From positions 1 through 16,556 of the forward strand of contig JBEKIF010000074.1 of assembly GCA_050011895.1 (NCBI GenBank): a stretch of 16,556 bases of DNA, read 5' to 3'. The position numbers and the translations under genes were made by a program. The DNA comes from DATBGO01 sp050011895 (GTDB taxonomy: Bacteria > Actinomycetota > Actinomycetes > Streptosporangiales > Streptosporangiaceae). Position 1 is the first letter of the stretch. The number at the start of each line of letters is the position of its first letter. Below, in pieces: positions 7,522-14,568 of this stretch. The notes under the pieces were generated by a model. It ran no database searches. It was not told the DNA's origin and worked only from the letters and a program-made list of their open reading frames with translations.

Positions 7522-8758
7522 GGTCAGACTCTCCGTGCGGTGCTAGATCCAGGTGGACCGGCAGGGCGAGCGGCCGAGCCGATGACTCGATTCCGGAGCG
7601 GCCGTAGGAGCCGGTCAGTCCCCAGTCCTGAACACGCTCGCCCAGGGCGATCAGCCCCTCGCCGATGGCGGCCCGGGCCAGGATCGCGCCGACGCAAGCA
7701 TGCAGGCCGAAGCCGAACGTCAGATGCGCGGTGGACTTGCGGTCGATGCGGAACACGTGCGGGTCAGGGACCAGCCGCGGGTCCCGGTTCACGCCCTTCT
7801 TGCTGACAAAGAGCAGCGTGTCGGCCGGCAGCTCGATCCCGTACAGGTTCTTAGCCGCGAGCAGCCGATGCTGGATGTCGTCGCCGGCGGGGAAGTAGCG
7901 CAAGCCCTCCTCCACAACGGCCGGCGCCTGGGAGAGATCCGCCTTGAACGCCGCCCACTGCTCAGGGTTCAGCAGCAGCGCCTCGATGGTGGACGCCAGC
8001 TGCGCCCGGACATTGTCGATGCTTGCGTTGACCACCGCCATCGCCAGGCTCAGTAGGTCGTCCTCGGTCATCTCAGGGTCAGCATCGGCTCCCTCGGTGA
8101 GGTCGCTGATGATGTCGCTGTGCGGGTGCGCCCTGCGCTCCGCGATCAACCCGGCCAGATAGTCTTCCATCGACTGCCACGCGGCCTCGATCGCCGGAAT
8201 GCGGTGATCGTACTGGGAATGGTTGCCCATCTCGTTGATGGTGGTGGCCCACTCGTCAAGCTCTACTGTGTCCGAGAACGGGACTCCCATCAGCGGGCTC
8301 ATCACCAGGCCGGGATACGGGCCGGCGAACTCGGCCACCAAGTCAGCGTGGCCTGGGTCGACGATCCGGTCTAGCAGCATGTGCGCGATCGCCGACATGC
8401 CTTCCCGGTAAACGGCAACCTGGCGCGGCCGGAGCGCCTGAACGACGATCTTCCGTAGCTTGACCAGCCGTGGGCCGCTCTGGCTTGACATATTCTCCGC
8501 TGCCTTCTGATGAAGCAGCGGGCTGAGGCCGGGGTCCACGGCGTCGAAGATACGCACGATGTCGGAGTCACGCTTGATCTCCCGCGCCTCTGGATAACCG
8601 ATGACCGTGTATCCGAGGGGCGACCGCACGAGCCAGCTCTGCGCCCGGAGGCGGTCAAGCACGTCGTACGGGTCCCGCTGAAATTCCACTCCCTTGACGT
8701 CGAGAAAAGGCAGGCCTGCGGCCTCGACAGCGATCCCTGATGATGAGGTGACGGACAC
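7505..8758 (-). CDS. Cytochrome P450 monooxygenase
   Basis: 417 residues, a normal length for a soluble bacterial P450. The heme loop FGFGLHACVG has the proximal ligand Cys355, and the K-helix ExxR is Glu284/Arg287. The I-helix oxygen-activation motif, normally A-G-x-D/E-T, reads A245-S-I-D248-N249: the acid is kept, the Gly is Ser and the conserved Thr is Asn. P450cin (CYP176A1) also has Asn at this Thr position, so activity is likely kept but proton delivery may differ. The start is GTG with AAGGG about nine bases upstream. The -35/-10 pair at 8929-8957 should drive it together with the overlapping ferredoxin gene. The substrate is unknown; I cannot assign a CYP family by eye. Confidence 0.95.
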   Translation of the reverse strand: MSVTSSSGIAVEAAGLPFLDVKGVEFQRDPYDVLDRLRAQSWLVRSPLGYTVIGYPEAREIKRDSDIVRIFDAVDPGLSPLLHQKAAENMSSQSGPRLVKLRKIVVQALRPRQVAVYREGMSAIAHMLLDRIVDPGHADLVAEFAGPYPGLVMSPLMGVPFSDTVELDEWATTINEMGNHSQYDHRIPAIEAAWQSMEDYLAGLIAERRAHPHSDIISDLTEGADADPEMTEDDLLSLAMAVVNASIDNVRAQLASTIEALLLNPEQWAAFKADLSQAPAVVEEGLRYFPAGDDIQHRLLAAKNLYGIELPADTLLFVSKKGVNRDPRLVPDPHVFRIDRKSTAHLTFGFGLHACVGAILARAAIGEGLIALGERVQDWGLTGSYGRSGIESSARPLALPVHLDLAPHGESDHALDS

Positions 8759-8928
8759 CGTAACGGCCCTTCAGTGATGAGTTCGCCGGCCGACTCACTC
8801 ACTGGGGCGCGCCCCGTCTCGGCAGGCCTACCTGTGAGCAGCCCTGAACACGCTCCGTGAGGATGACCGTCGTAAGAGGTCACGGGGCACGTCCTCGTAA
8901 CCAGCGACCCAGGACACAAGCATGCTTC

Positions 8929-8957
8929 AGTATGCAAAGGGCGCATGTTCTAGTCAA
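8929..8957 (-). promoter_or_regulatory. Sigma70-type promoter of the P450-ferredoxin unit
   Basis: On the minus strand, -35 TTGACT (8952-8957) and -10 CATACT (8929-8934) are separated by exactly 17 bp, inside an AT-rich island that stands out from the GC-rich surroundings. Transcription would begin near 8922, giving a leader of about 160 bases. The perfect palindrome AAGCATGCTT (8918-8927) covers that start point. Two ATACCT direct repeats (plus-strand sense) lie upstream of the -35 at 8966-8971 and 8987-8992, 21 bp apart, that is, two helical turns. The arrangement suggests control by a DNA-binding regulator not encoded here. Confidence 0.6.
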
Positions 8958-8974
8958 TAACTATAATACCTATT

Positions 8975-9130
8975 TTAAAACTCGGGATACCTCAACGGCT
9001 CCTGTGGCCTAGGTACATGCGCGTAGACAACGAGTGGGTGCTCACGCTCGACGTCGATGTAGAGGCGGCCGGCCGCAGCCAGGGCGCCTGCGGCAACCCC
9101 GGTGCGCAGGGGCCACCGGGCGACGGCCAC
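8975..9130 (-). CDS. Possible small protein (51 aa) downstream of the Rieske gene
   Basis: An open frame from GTG at 9130 to TAA at 8975, beginning 34 bp after the Rieske stop. Codon third positions are strongly G/C-rich, as in the neighbouring genes, and the translation looks protein-like: a hydrophobic Ala-rich start (TGVAAGALAAAG), then RLYIDVEREHPLVVYAHVPRP and an end in YPEF. Initiation is poorly supported; only GGTGG about ten bases upstream resembles a ribosome-binding site, so it could be the tail of a decayed gene. I recognise no family. It sits immediately upstream of the P450 promoter region. Confidence 0.35.
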   Translation of the reverse strand: MAVARWPLRTGVAAGALAAAGRLYIDVEREHPLVVYAHVPRPQEPLRYPEF

Positions 9131-9164
9131 GCCGCTGTTGCCACCGCGGCGGGCGCGGCGCCTC

Positions 9165-10211
9165 TCAGCGAACGACGCTGATCGGGTCGCGGCTGGCTAG
9201 CCCGAGTGAGCGCATGGCCTTGCGATAGGCGACCGCCACCGCGTCGAACTTCAGGTGCAGTTCAGCCGCGAGGTCGAACGGCACCTGTTCAGGCCGCTGC
9301 GATTCCACCACCCGCTGGTCTTGGCCGAATATCGTGTCCTCGAACTCCTGCAGCACGCGATCGCTCTGGTCCAGGTTGTAATTCCGGCCAATCACCACAT
9401 ACCCGGCGCACAGGTCGGCTGACTCCGGCTGGGAGGCGAAGAAGTACACCATGCCCCGTTCGCCCCCCCAGCCCAGCCGCAGCGCGATCGTGTACGGCAG
9501 GTGCAGCTCATAGTTGCTGCGCCGTTCCGGGGGGCCGGCCTCCTCGTTGCCGAAGACCGGGAACTCGTCGCTGTTGGGCGCCTCTGGCCGGACGATCTGA
9601 TAGCGGAGCACGTTGTCATCGGTGCTGACCTTGTAAGGCGGGACCACCGGCCGGTCCGGGTCACCGAGCAGGCCCGGGTGCACCCACGGGAAGTGCCCGA
9701 AGTCGGTGAAGTTTTCTACCTGGCGTGCCGCATCGCACTGCCATCGGTACGGCCCGGCGGTCAGCACGGTCCAACTCTCGTTCTCCAGTTCCGGAACCTC
9801 GGGCAGCGGCCAGCGCGGTTCCTCCAGGGCCACCCAGATCAGGCCGTACCGTTCCTGGCAGCGGAAGACCGGGATCCGGGCCTTGGCCGGAACTCGGCCG
9901 GGGTCTTCCAGCTGCGGAATGGCCGTACAGCTGCCGTCGGCGCGGTACCGCCATCCGTGATACGGGCAGACCAGCTCATCGCCGTTGACCCAGCCAAGCG
10001 ACAGCGCGGTGCCGCGGTGCACGCACAGGTCCTGGCTGGCCCGGGCCTGGCCATCGGTGCCGCGCCACAGGACCAGCGGCTGGCCGAGCAGGTCGGAGTG
10101 GGCCGGACGGTCGGCCAGCTCATGGCTGAACGCCACGGGATGCCAGCAGGCCCGTAGCGCCTGGAGGTCGGCGAAGGCTCCGGGTGCAGTCAACGTGCGG
10201 CCCTCTGCCAT
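9165..10211 (-). CDS. Rieske non-heme iron oxygenase, alpha subunit
   Basis: 348 residues. The Rieske [2Fe-2S] site is Cys63-x-His65 and Cys82-x2-His85 (CVHRG, CPYHGW). The mononuclear iron site is in ENFTDFGHFPWVHPG, with bridging Asp170 and ligands His173 and His178; Asp298 in FGQDQRVVESQ is the probable third ligand. Length and motif context fit the monooxygenase/O-demethylase group (vanillate demethylase VanA, toluenesulfonate methyl-monooxygenase TsaM) rather than two-subunit ring dioxygenases. Such enzymes hydroxylate or demethylate aromatic or heterocyclic compounds and need a reductase, which is absent here. The ATG has a strong GGGAGG five to six bases upstream. It starts 27 bp after the HD-protein gene, in the same operon. 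Confidence 0.93.
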   Translation of the reverse strand: MAEGRTLTAPGAFADLQALRACWHPVAFSHELADRPAHSDLLGQPLVLWRGTDGQARASQDLCVHRGTALSLGWVNGDELVCPYHGWRYRADGSCTAIPQLEDPGRVPAKARIPVFRCQERYGLIWVALEEPRWPLPEVPELENESWTVLTAGPYRWQCDAARQVENFTDFGHFPWVHPGLLGDPDRPVVPPYKVSTDDNVLRYQIVRPEAPNSDEFPVFGNEEAGPPERRSNYELHLPYTIALRLGWGGERGMVYFFASQPESADLCAGYVVIGRNYNLDQSDRVLQEFEDTIFGQDQRVVESQRPEQVPFDLAAELHLKFDAVAVAYRKAMRSLGLASRDPISVVR

Positions 10212-10238
10212 GGCAGCCTCCCACCAGCGGTCAGCGAT

Positions 10239-10886
10239 TCACGAATCGAGGATCAGCGGCTTCGGGCTGCGGCTGAAGATCCTCTGGACCATTGGCTCAA
10301 AGAACTCCACCGGGCGGTTGGCGTACGACGGGTCGATCGCGTTCTGGTCGTAATGCCGGACGAACGTGTGCGTCCAGGCCGCGTTCGGATGGTCCCTCCA
10401 GCGATGCCAGGGGAGTTCCCGGTCCGGCTCGTCAACATCGGCTGGAACGAAAGTCGCGAACGCCTGATGATGGCGCAGCATCCAGTAGTTCTCGTCCGAC
10501 ACATAGCCGCCGAGCAACTCCGCAGCGAAGGCACCGTGCCGGTCCGGGCAGGCCAGGAAGCCGACGTCGTGCAGCAGCCCGACCACGATGGTCTCCTCGT
10601 CGTAGCCATCTGCATGCAGCATCGTCGCGGCCTGCAGGCAGTGCTGGTAGTTGTTGACCTGGTAGCCGAAGGTCGGCTCGTGCTCCCCGGCGCTGAGCAG
10701 CGCCAGGACCGCAGCGGCCTGGCGCTCGGCGTCATAGACGACGCGCTGCGCCAGGAGCGCGTCATAGTCCGCGCGGGTGAACTGCAGCAGGTCGGTCTTC
10801 TCTATGTAGTTCCAGTCCTCACGGTAGAGCGGGGACCGGCCCGCCTGCGCCGGCGGAGTCTGGCGTATCGGCTCGGACGCCGTCAT
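10239..10886 (-). CDS. HD-domain protein of the diiron oxygenase type (PhnZ/TmpB-like)
   Basis: 215 residues with an HD fold whose metal ligands can be read in order: His82 (NYQHCLQAA), His106-Asp107 (GLLHDVGFL), His117 (DRHGAFAAELL), His139 or His140 (LRHHQAF) and Asp180 (RHYDQNAID). Six ligands in this order, with the H-x-L-Q-x-A helix and LLHDVG, resemble the mixed-valent diiron HD oxygenases (PhnZ, TmpB, more distantly myo-inositol oxygenase) that cleave C-P or C-C bonds next to a hydroxyl. A hydrolytic HD phosphohydrolase is the main alternative. The ATG at 10886 overlaps the stop of the desulfinase-like gene (ATGA), so translation is coupled. The longer frame from 10964 would start inside that gene and is rejected. 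Confidence 0.75.
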   Translation of the reverse strand: MTASEPIRQTPPAQAGRSPLYREDWNYIEKTDLLQFTRADYDALLAQRVVYDAERQAAAVLALLSAGEHEPTFGYQVNNYQHCLQAATMLHADGYDEETIVVGLLHDVGFLACPDRHGAFAAELLGGYVSDENYWMLRHHQAFATFVPADVDEPDRELPWHRWRDHPNAAWTHTFVRHYDQNAIDPSYANRPVEFFEPMVQRIFSRSPKPLILDS

Positions 10887-11992
10887 GACCGGTCCTCCCC
10901 CTTCGTACTGCGCTGCTCGCGATAGCGAGTCAGGGCGTTGCGCAACGGACCCGGGTCCAGCCACTCTCTCACATCTACCGGGTGCGGGATGAACCCGCGC
11001 TCGTACAGGAAGTCGCTTCTGTTCTGGAGCGTGTCCAGCAGGTCATCGGCGATCTGCGGACGCAGGTCGGCCACCGTCTGGCGCGCGTAGGCAGCCTGCG
11101 CCCATTCCTCGGCCACCCCGACCTCTGCGGCGATGATGCGCCACGCGGAACTGGGTCGCGCCGCAGCCGAGGCGGATGCCCGCAGCAGCCCGTAGATGTA
11201 ACGGGCCACCAGGTCCGTGCGCGTCTGTGCCAGCTGGGTGCTCACGGTGAGGATCCGCAAGTGGCTGGGCGAGCCGGCATGCTGATCAGCGTTCGTTGCC
11301 GACCCGGCCAGCGGAACAGCGTCGATCAGCGCCGCCGTGGCCAGCGCATGCGGCCCCACCGCATATATGGCGTCTACCTCGCCTCGTACCAGCGCAAGCA
11401 CCTCGGCGGTATAGAGCCGGACGTTCTCGCGCGCGGTGTACAGGCTGGCTCCGGAACTCCCAGCCTCGTGGCTAATGAAGTCTTCGTCCCAAGGGACGTC
11501 GACCAGGGTGACGTCAGCCTCCTGGCAGCCGGCCACCGCCAGGACAGTCTGGATGCCGTGCCAGCTGATGGCCCGGGAGAAGTCGATGTGCCGCCCAGGC
11601 CGGGCCGGCAGGGCGATCCTGGCCCTGCGAAGATCGCCAGACTCAGCCAGCCGGCTGCCGCGCAGGGCCACGAGCCCCTGGAACTGGTCGACCCTGGCCA
11701 GGCCGATAAGGACGTTGGACTGAGCCACCGAGCGAGCCCACAGCGGCGGGACGACGCCACCCTCGCGGAACAGGGCGGGGTGGGCGTGAGTGTAGTGGGC
11801 ATCCCGGAGGGCTGGTTCCGGGCTTTCGGCCAGCGAGCGGACCGCAATCTGATCTGCCTCGAACTCGCGGTCAAGCCAGCCCCCGGTGATCGCCACGCTC
11901 GACGCGGTCGGGACCGGGCACCGGGTGTAGCAGATGCTGGAGACCCCGACCTGGTCGAGCGGTTGGCGGGCCGTGTCCGTGGTGGTGCTCAT
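10883..11992 (-). CDS. DszB-like sulfinate desulfinase
   Basis: 369 residues, close to 2'-hydroxybiphenyl-2-sulfinate desulfinase DszB (about 365). From memory of the Rhodococcus DszB sequence, the N-terminal CPVP aligns with DszB Cys27, here Cys25. His66 and Arg76 align with DszB His60 and Arg70 with the same 10-residue spacing, inside the shared frame H-(F/Y)-T...P-A...R-x-G-G...P-P-L. The C-terminus also aligns (FL...P-V...W...N-x-L). The fold is that of NMT1/ThiY-type periplasmic binding proteins, but there is no signal peptide, so it is cytoplasmic. The expected reaction is C-S hydrolysis of a sulfinate, releasing sulfite. The ATG has GGAG six bases upstream. It is the first gene of the operon, followed by the HD-protein gene through a 4-bp overlap. 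A solute-binding-like protein is the alternative. Confidence 0.75.
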   Translation of the reverse strand: MSTTTDTARQPLDQVGVSSICYTRCPVPTASSVAITGGWLDREFEADQIAVRSLAESPEPALRDAHYTHAHPALFREGGVVPPLWARSVAQSNVLIGLARVDQFQGLVALRGSRLAESGDLRRARIALPARPGRHIDFSRAISWHGIQTVLAVAGCQEADVTLVDVPWDEDFISHEAGSSGASLYTARENVRLYTAEVLALVRGEVDAIYAVGPHALATAALIDAVPLAGSATNADQHAGSPSHLRILTVSTQLAQTRTDLVARYIYGLLRASASAAARPSSAWRIIAAEVGVAEEWAQAAYARQTVADLRPQIADDLLDTLQNRSDFLYERGFIPHPVDVREWLDPGPLRNALTRYREQRSTKGEDRS

Positions 11993-12451
11993 GGCGATCT
12001 CCGCGGCTGGTTGACAGAAGCTCGGCGCACGGTACTCGTCTTCCTGAGTTACGCGGCAGTGATGTTGCGGGTCCAGATGTGGTCATCGATATAGCTGAGT
12101 GTAGTGGGACATGGCCAGATGGCCGATTATCGGGCCATGAGGAACTCGCGGCGCAGCTCAGCGAGCAAATCGGCGGCGTGCTCGGTCTTGGTCCAGTACC
12201 GGAGACACAGCGGGTGGTGCACCGGCGGTGTAGTAGCCGGCGGCGGGCGTACCAGATGATGCGGACAGGAACCGGCATCCCTCTGACTCGCTTGATCGGG
12301 CAGGGAGATGGCGAGAGTGGACACCCATCTCCGCTAAGTCCTTTCCGCCGAAAACCGCTAGCGCTCGTTGCGGTGGGTCCCCACGAGAGGGCACCGTCGT
12401 CACGCCGTTGGACCTGGCGTTCTTCGCGCACGTCTCGGGATGTCGACTCGT
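11993..12451. other. Intergenic region: leader of the desulfinase operon and a possible gene remnant
   Basis: The stretch nearest 11992 should hold the promoter of the desulfinase operon, but I find no convincing -35/-10 pair. Further out, a minus-strand frame ending in TAA at 12127 has GC-rich third positions in its last 30 codons and reads RYWTKTEHAADLLAELRREF near its end. It looks like the 3' tail of a lost gene, perhaps transposase-related, but I cannot identify it. Confidence 0.35.
12110..12138. promoter_or_regulatory. Dyad upstream of the desulfinase operon (candidate operator)
   Basis: ATGGCCGAT and ATCGGGCCAT (12119-12138) form a near-perfect inverted repeat around a single T, with one extra G in the right arm. 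A further CATGGCC copy at 12110-12116 could pair with the same right arm. The site lies about 120-145 bp upstream of the desulfinase start. It might instead be the terminator stem of the remnant frame that ends inside it, although no T run follows. Confidence 0.3.
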
Positions 12452-13648
12452 CTACGTGGCCAGAAAGCGGGCGGGACCCAGAAAGGCGACTGGCTCGGGT
12501 GTCTCCCCTGTCACTGCAAGATCTGCCGCCACCTTGCCGAACAGCGGCGCGAGCTTGAAGCCGTGGCCGGAGAGCCCGGCGACAATTACGAGGCTCGGAT
12601 GATCTGGGTGCAGACCGACGAGGCCATCGCCGTCGGGTGTGAAGCCGTCAGCGAACATGGACACCCGCACGGGGTCGGGCACGAGCCCTGGCAGGTACTC
12701 ACGCACGATCTCCCTCAACCGCTCAAGGACATCGCAAGGCATGACCGGATCCAGGTGATCGGGGTCGACGATGCCTGGCGGTTCGAACTGCACAAAGGAG
12801 ACTTTCACGGAGCGACCGTCGATGACGGGCGCTCCGTAGACGAAGAGGTCGTCGACTGTGCGGCCGAACGCCGGGAAAACCTTCGAGGAAAAGCTGGCTG
12901 GGTCGAGTGCCGGGAACCAGGTCAGGGAGAGCCGCCGCGGCTGAACGACACCGTTAAGTTCGGGAAGCAGCCGGCTCGTCCAGGAGCCCACGGTTACCAC
13001 GGCTCTGCGGAAGCGCCACTGCCGCGACGCCGTCCGAACCGTCACACCGTCGGGGTCGGGCACGATGCACTCGACCGGAGTGTGGCGGAGCACCCGAGCG
13101 CCGAGCGACTCGGCGAGCCTGGTTGCTCTCACGATGGAGTACTCGGGCCTGAGGGTGCCCCCGAGAGGGTCGAGCAGGGCGACGTCATCGTCGCGATACC
13201 GGTGCTGGGGGAAGCGGTCGCGGGCCGACTCCGCGGCCAGCACCTCGTGGCCGAGCCCGTACTCGGCGAGGCTGGCCACCGAGCTCGCGAAGCCTTCGTC
13301 ATCGCTCTTCGCGATCTCGAGGTAGCCGCAGCGGTCGAGGAGCTCGGCGGGAGCTGCTTCTTCCAGCTGGCCCCACGCGTCCCTAGCGGCGAGCAGCAGC
13401 GGCACGTAGTTGGTTCCCTCGTGGTATGCGATCCGAAAAACACGGCTCTCGCCACCGGCGGCCGCCCGGTCATGGCCGGGCGTGAATTGCTCAAAGCCGA
13501 GTACAGAAACCCCTCGCCTCGCCAATTGCCAGAGCGCCATGGAACCGGTGCTCCCGATGCCGATCACCCCAACCTCGGCGTCGAACCGGCCGTCGAAGAT
13601 CGGTCCCTTGCTTCCTGCATCGGCACGTCCAGATGCCAACGCCATCAT
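12452..13648 (-). CDS. FAD-dependent amine oxidase, monomeric sarcosine oxidase / N-methyltryptophan oxidase family
   Basis: 398 residues, slightly longer than the family's usual 370-390. The dinucleotide-binding motif is G30-x-G32-x2-G35 (VIGIGSTGS). GGESRVFR follows at 65-72, Lys282 (SVKVSF) aligns with the O2-activating Lys265 of monomeric sarcosine oxidase, and AGLSGHGFK (357-365) is the conserved C-terminal FAD segment. The cysteine that covalently binds FAD in sarcosine oxidase (VCMY) is Ser330 here (VSMF), so FAD is probably non-covalent. The expected reaction is oxidation of a secondary or N-methyl amine to an imine with release of H2O2. It starts at ATG 13648 or the adjacent ATG 13645; GGGAG touches the first, so a TTG nine bases on is also possible. 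A 459-bp gap separates it from the desulfinase gene. Confidence 0.9.
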   Translation of the reverse strand: MMALASGRADAGSKGPIFDGRFDAEVGVIGIGSTGSMALWQLARRGVSVLGFEQFTPGHDRAAAGGESRVFRIAYHEGTNYVPLLLAARDAWGQLEEAAPAELLDRCGYLEIAKSDDEGFASSVASLAEYGLGHEVLAAESARDRFPQHRYRDDDVALLDPLGGTLRPEYSIVRATRLAESLGARVLRHTPVECIVPDPDGVTVRTASRQWRFRRAVVTVGSWTSRLLPELNGVVQPRRLSLTWFPALDPASFSSKVFPAFGRTVDDLFVYGAPVIDGRSVKVSFVQFEPPGIVDPDHLDPVMPCDVLERLREIVREYLPGLVPDPVRVSMFADGFTPDGDGLVGLHPDHPSLVIVAGLSGHGFKLAPLFGKVAADLAVTGETPEPVAFLGPARFLAT

Positions 13649-14568
13649 CTCCCTAGTTCACGAGCACAACACGGAAATGGGCGCCCAGAACGGCGGCTAT
13701 TCGCGCGCAACCGCTGCCCCCCGTCTCATTGCCAGGAAAGAATCAGCGCCTTGAGCCCGGGCACGCCTACCCCGGCCGGGGGTACGAACGCGGACAGGAC
13801 CAGCGCCCCAACGGCTCCCGGCGATGGCCCCCCAGACGATCTTTGCAGAGATCAACATCGCTCTGACCTGCCAAGCTCAGGGGACCTGCGGGACTCCTCA
13901 GCTGTGCCACTTACGGGCCTCCACCCGTCGCGCGAAGAGTGCGAGTGGGTCCCGCGTCTGCAGGATAGCTGCGAGGCCCGGTGCGTGCCACCTATTTGAT
14001 CTTCCTCTTCTGCTGAGAAGAATATGTTCCTACATTCGGGGAACGATCATTCCAAGCACAGCGGGAGTTCTGTCCACGCCTGGGTTACTCTACATCTCCA
14101 AAAGACAGCGCCGATTCGGCAATGCCCATCGCGGATTTAGGAAGTGCCACGAGAAATATCTCCCTCGGTGAGGGAAAAGCCTGCCATTCGATGACCCTCT
14201 GCATGAGCGGCAAGAACCGGCCCTGAAACGGCACATTCAGCACGTTCCCGGCTGGGACGCCAGGCAGGGGAGCTGGACCCAAAGATGGCGTTCTTCCTGC
14301 TCAGTAGCCCCGATCTCGGCTCAGGACCTGGGATCGGTGTACTGCAGGCCGCAGCCACCCGCGACAAGCAAGCCCGGCTCGAACGCATGTGCGGCAACTC
14401 ATGCGATCCCGGTTGCGGTACTTTGCTGCTGTACAACCGCCCCCGGCTGTTCGAATTATTCCTCTGACCAGTCAGGTGTTCACGTTTGGGCCTGAGCTGG
14501 GCTTTTGCGGGCTGGCCAGAGCTTCATTCACAGGTTAAGCGGGCGGTGCCCACGGGGTTTTGCCTGGT
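13649..14568. other. Gene-poor junction between the metabolic cluster and the mobile region
   Basis: No credible intact gene over 920 bases. A long plus-strand frame runs in from below 13649 but is a shadow of the oxidase gene and its upstream DNA. On the minus strand, an ATG at 13858 opens MLISAKIVWGAIAG; after removing one G near 13815 the frame continues as AVGALVLSAFVPPAG to a TGA at 13726, giving a 43-residue hydrophobic peptide, possibly a frameshifted small membrane protein. 14000-14180 is visibly poorer in GC than the rest. 14411-14438 holds an inverted repeat. Decayed or imported DNA is likely. Confidence 0.4.
14411..14438 (+). repeat. Inverted repeat with the right copy of the 22-bp motif
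   Basis: GGTTG-cg-GTAC and GTAC-CAACC-type arms (14411-14421 and 14431-14438) form a hairpin with a two-base bulge. Within it, 14413-14434 matches 184-205 at 19 of 22 positions. The two copies flank the whole metabolic cluster, one about 300 bp outside the first gene and one about 760 bp outside the last. Confidence 0.45.

Noticed and set aside
10883..11992. Calling this gene an ABC transporter substrate-binding protein (NMT1/ThiY type)
   Set aside because: The fold is shared, but there is no signal peptide or lipobox, and the Cys-His-Arg set of DszB is present with correct spacing.
12368..13999. A 543-codon open frame on the plus strand
   Set aside because: It lies opposite the FAD oxidase gene. 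Its translation shows no recognisable domain, and the minus-strand frame has full family motifs.
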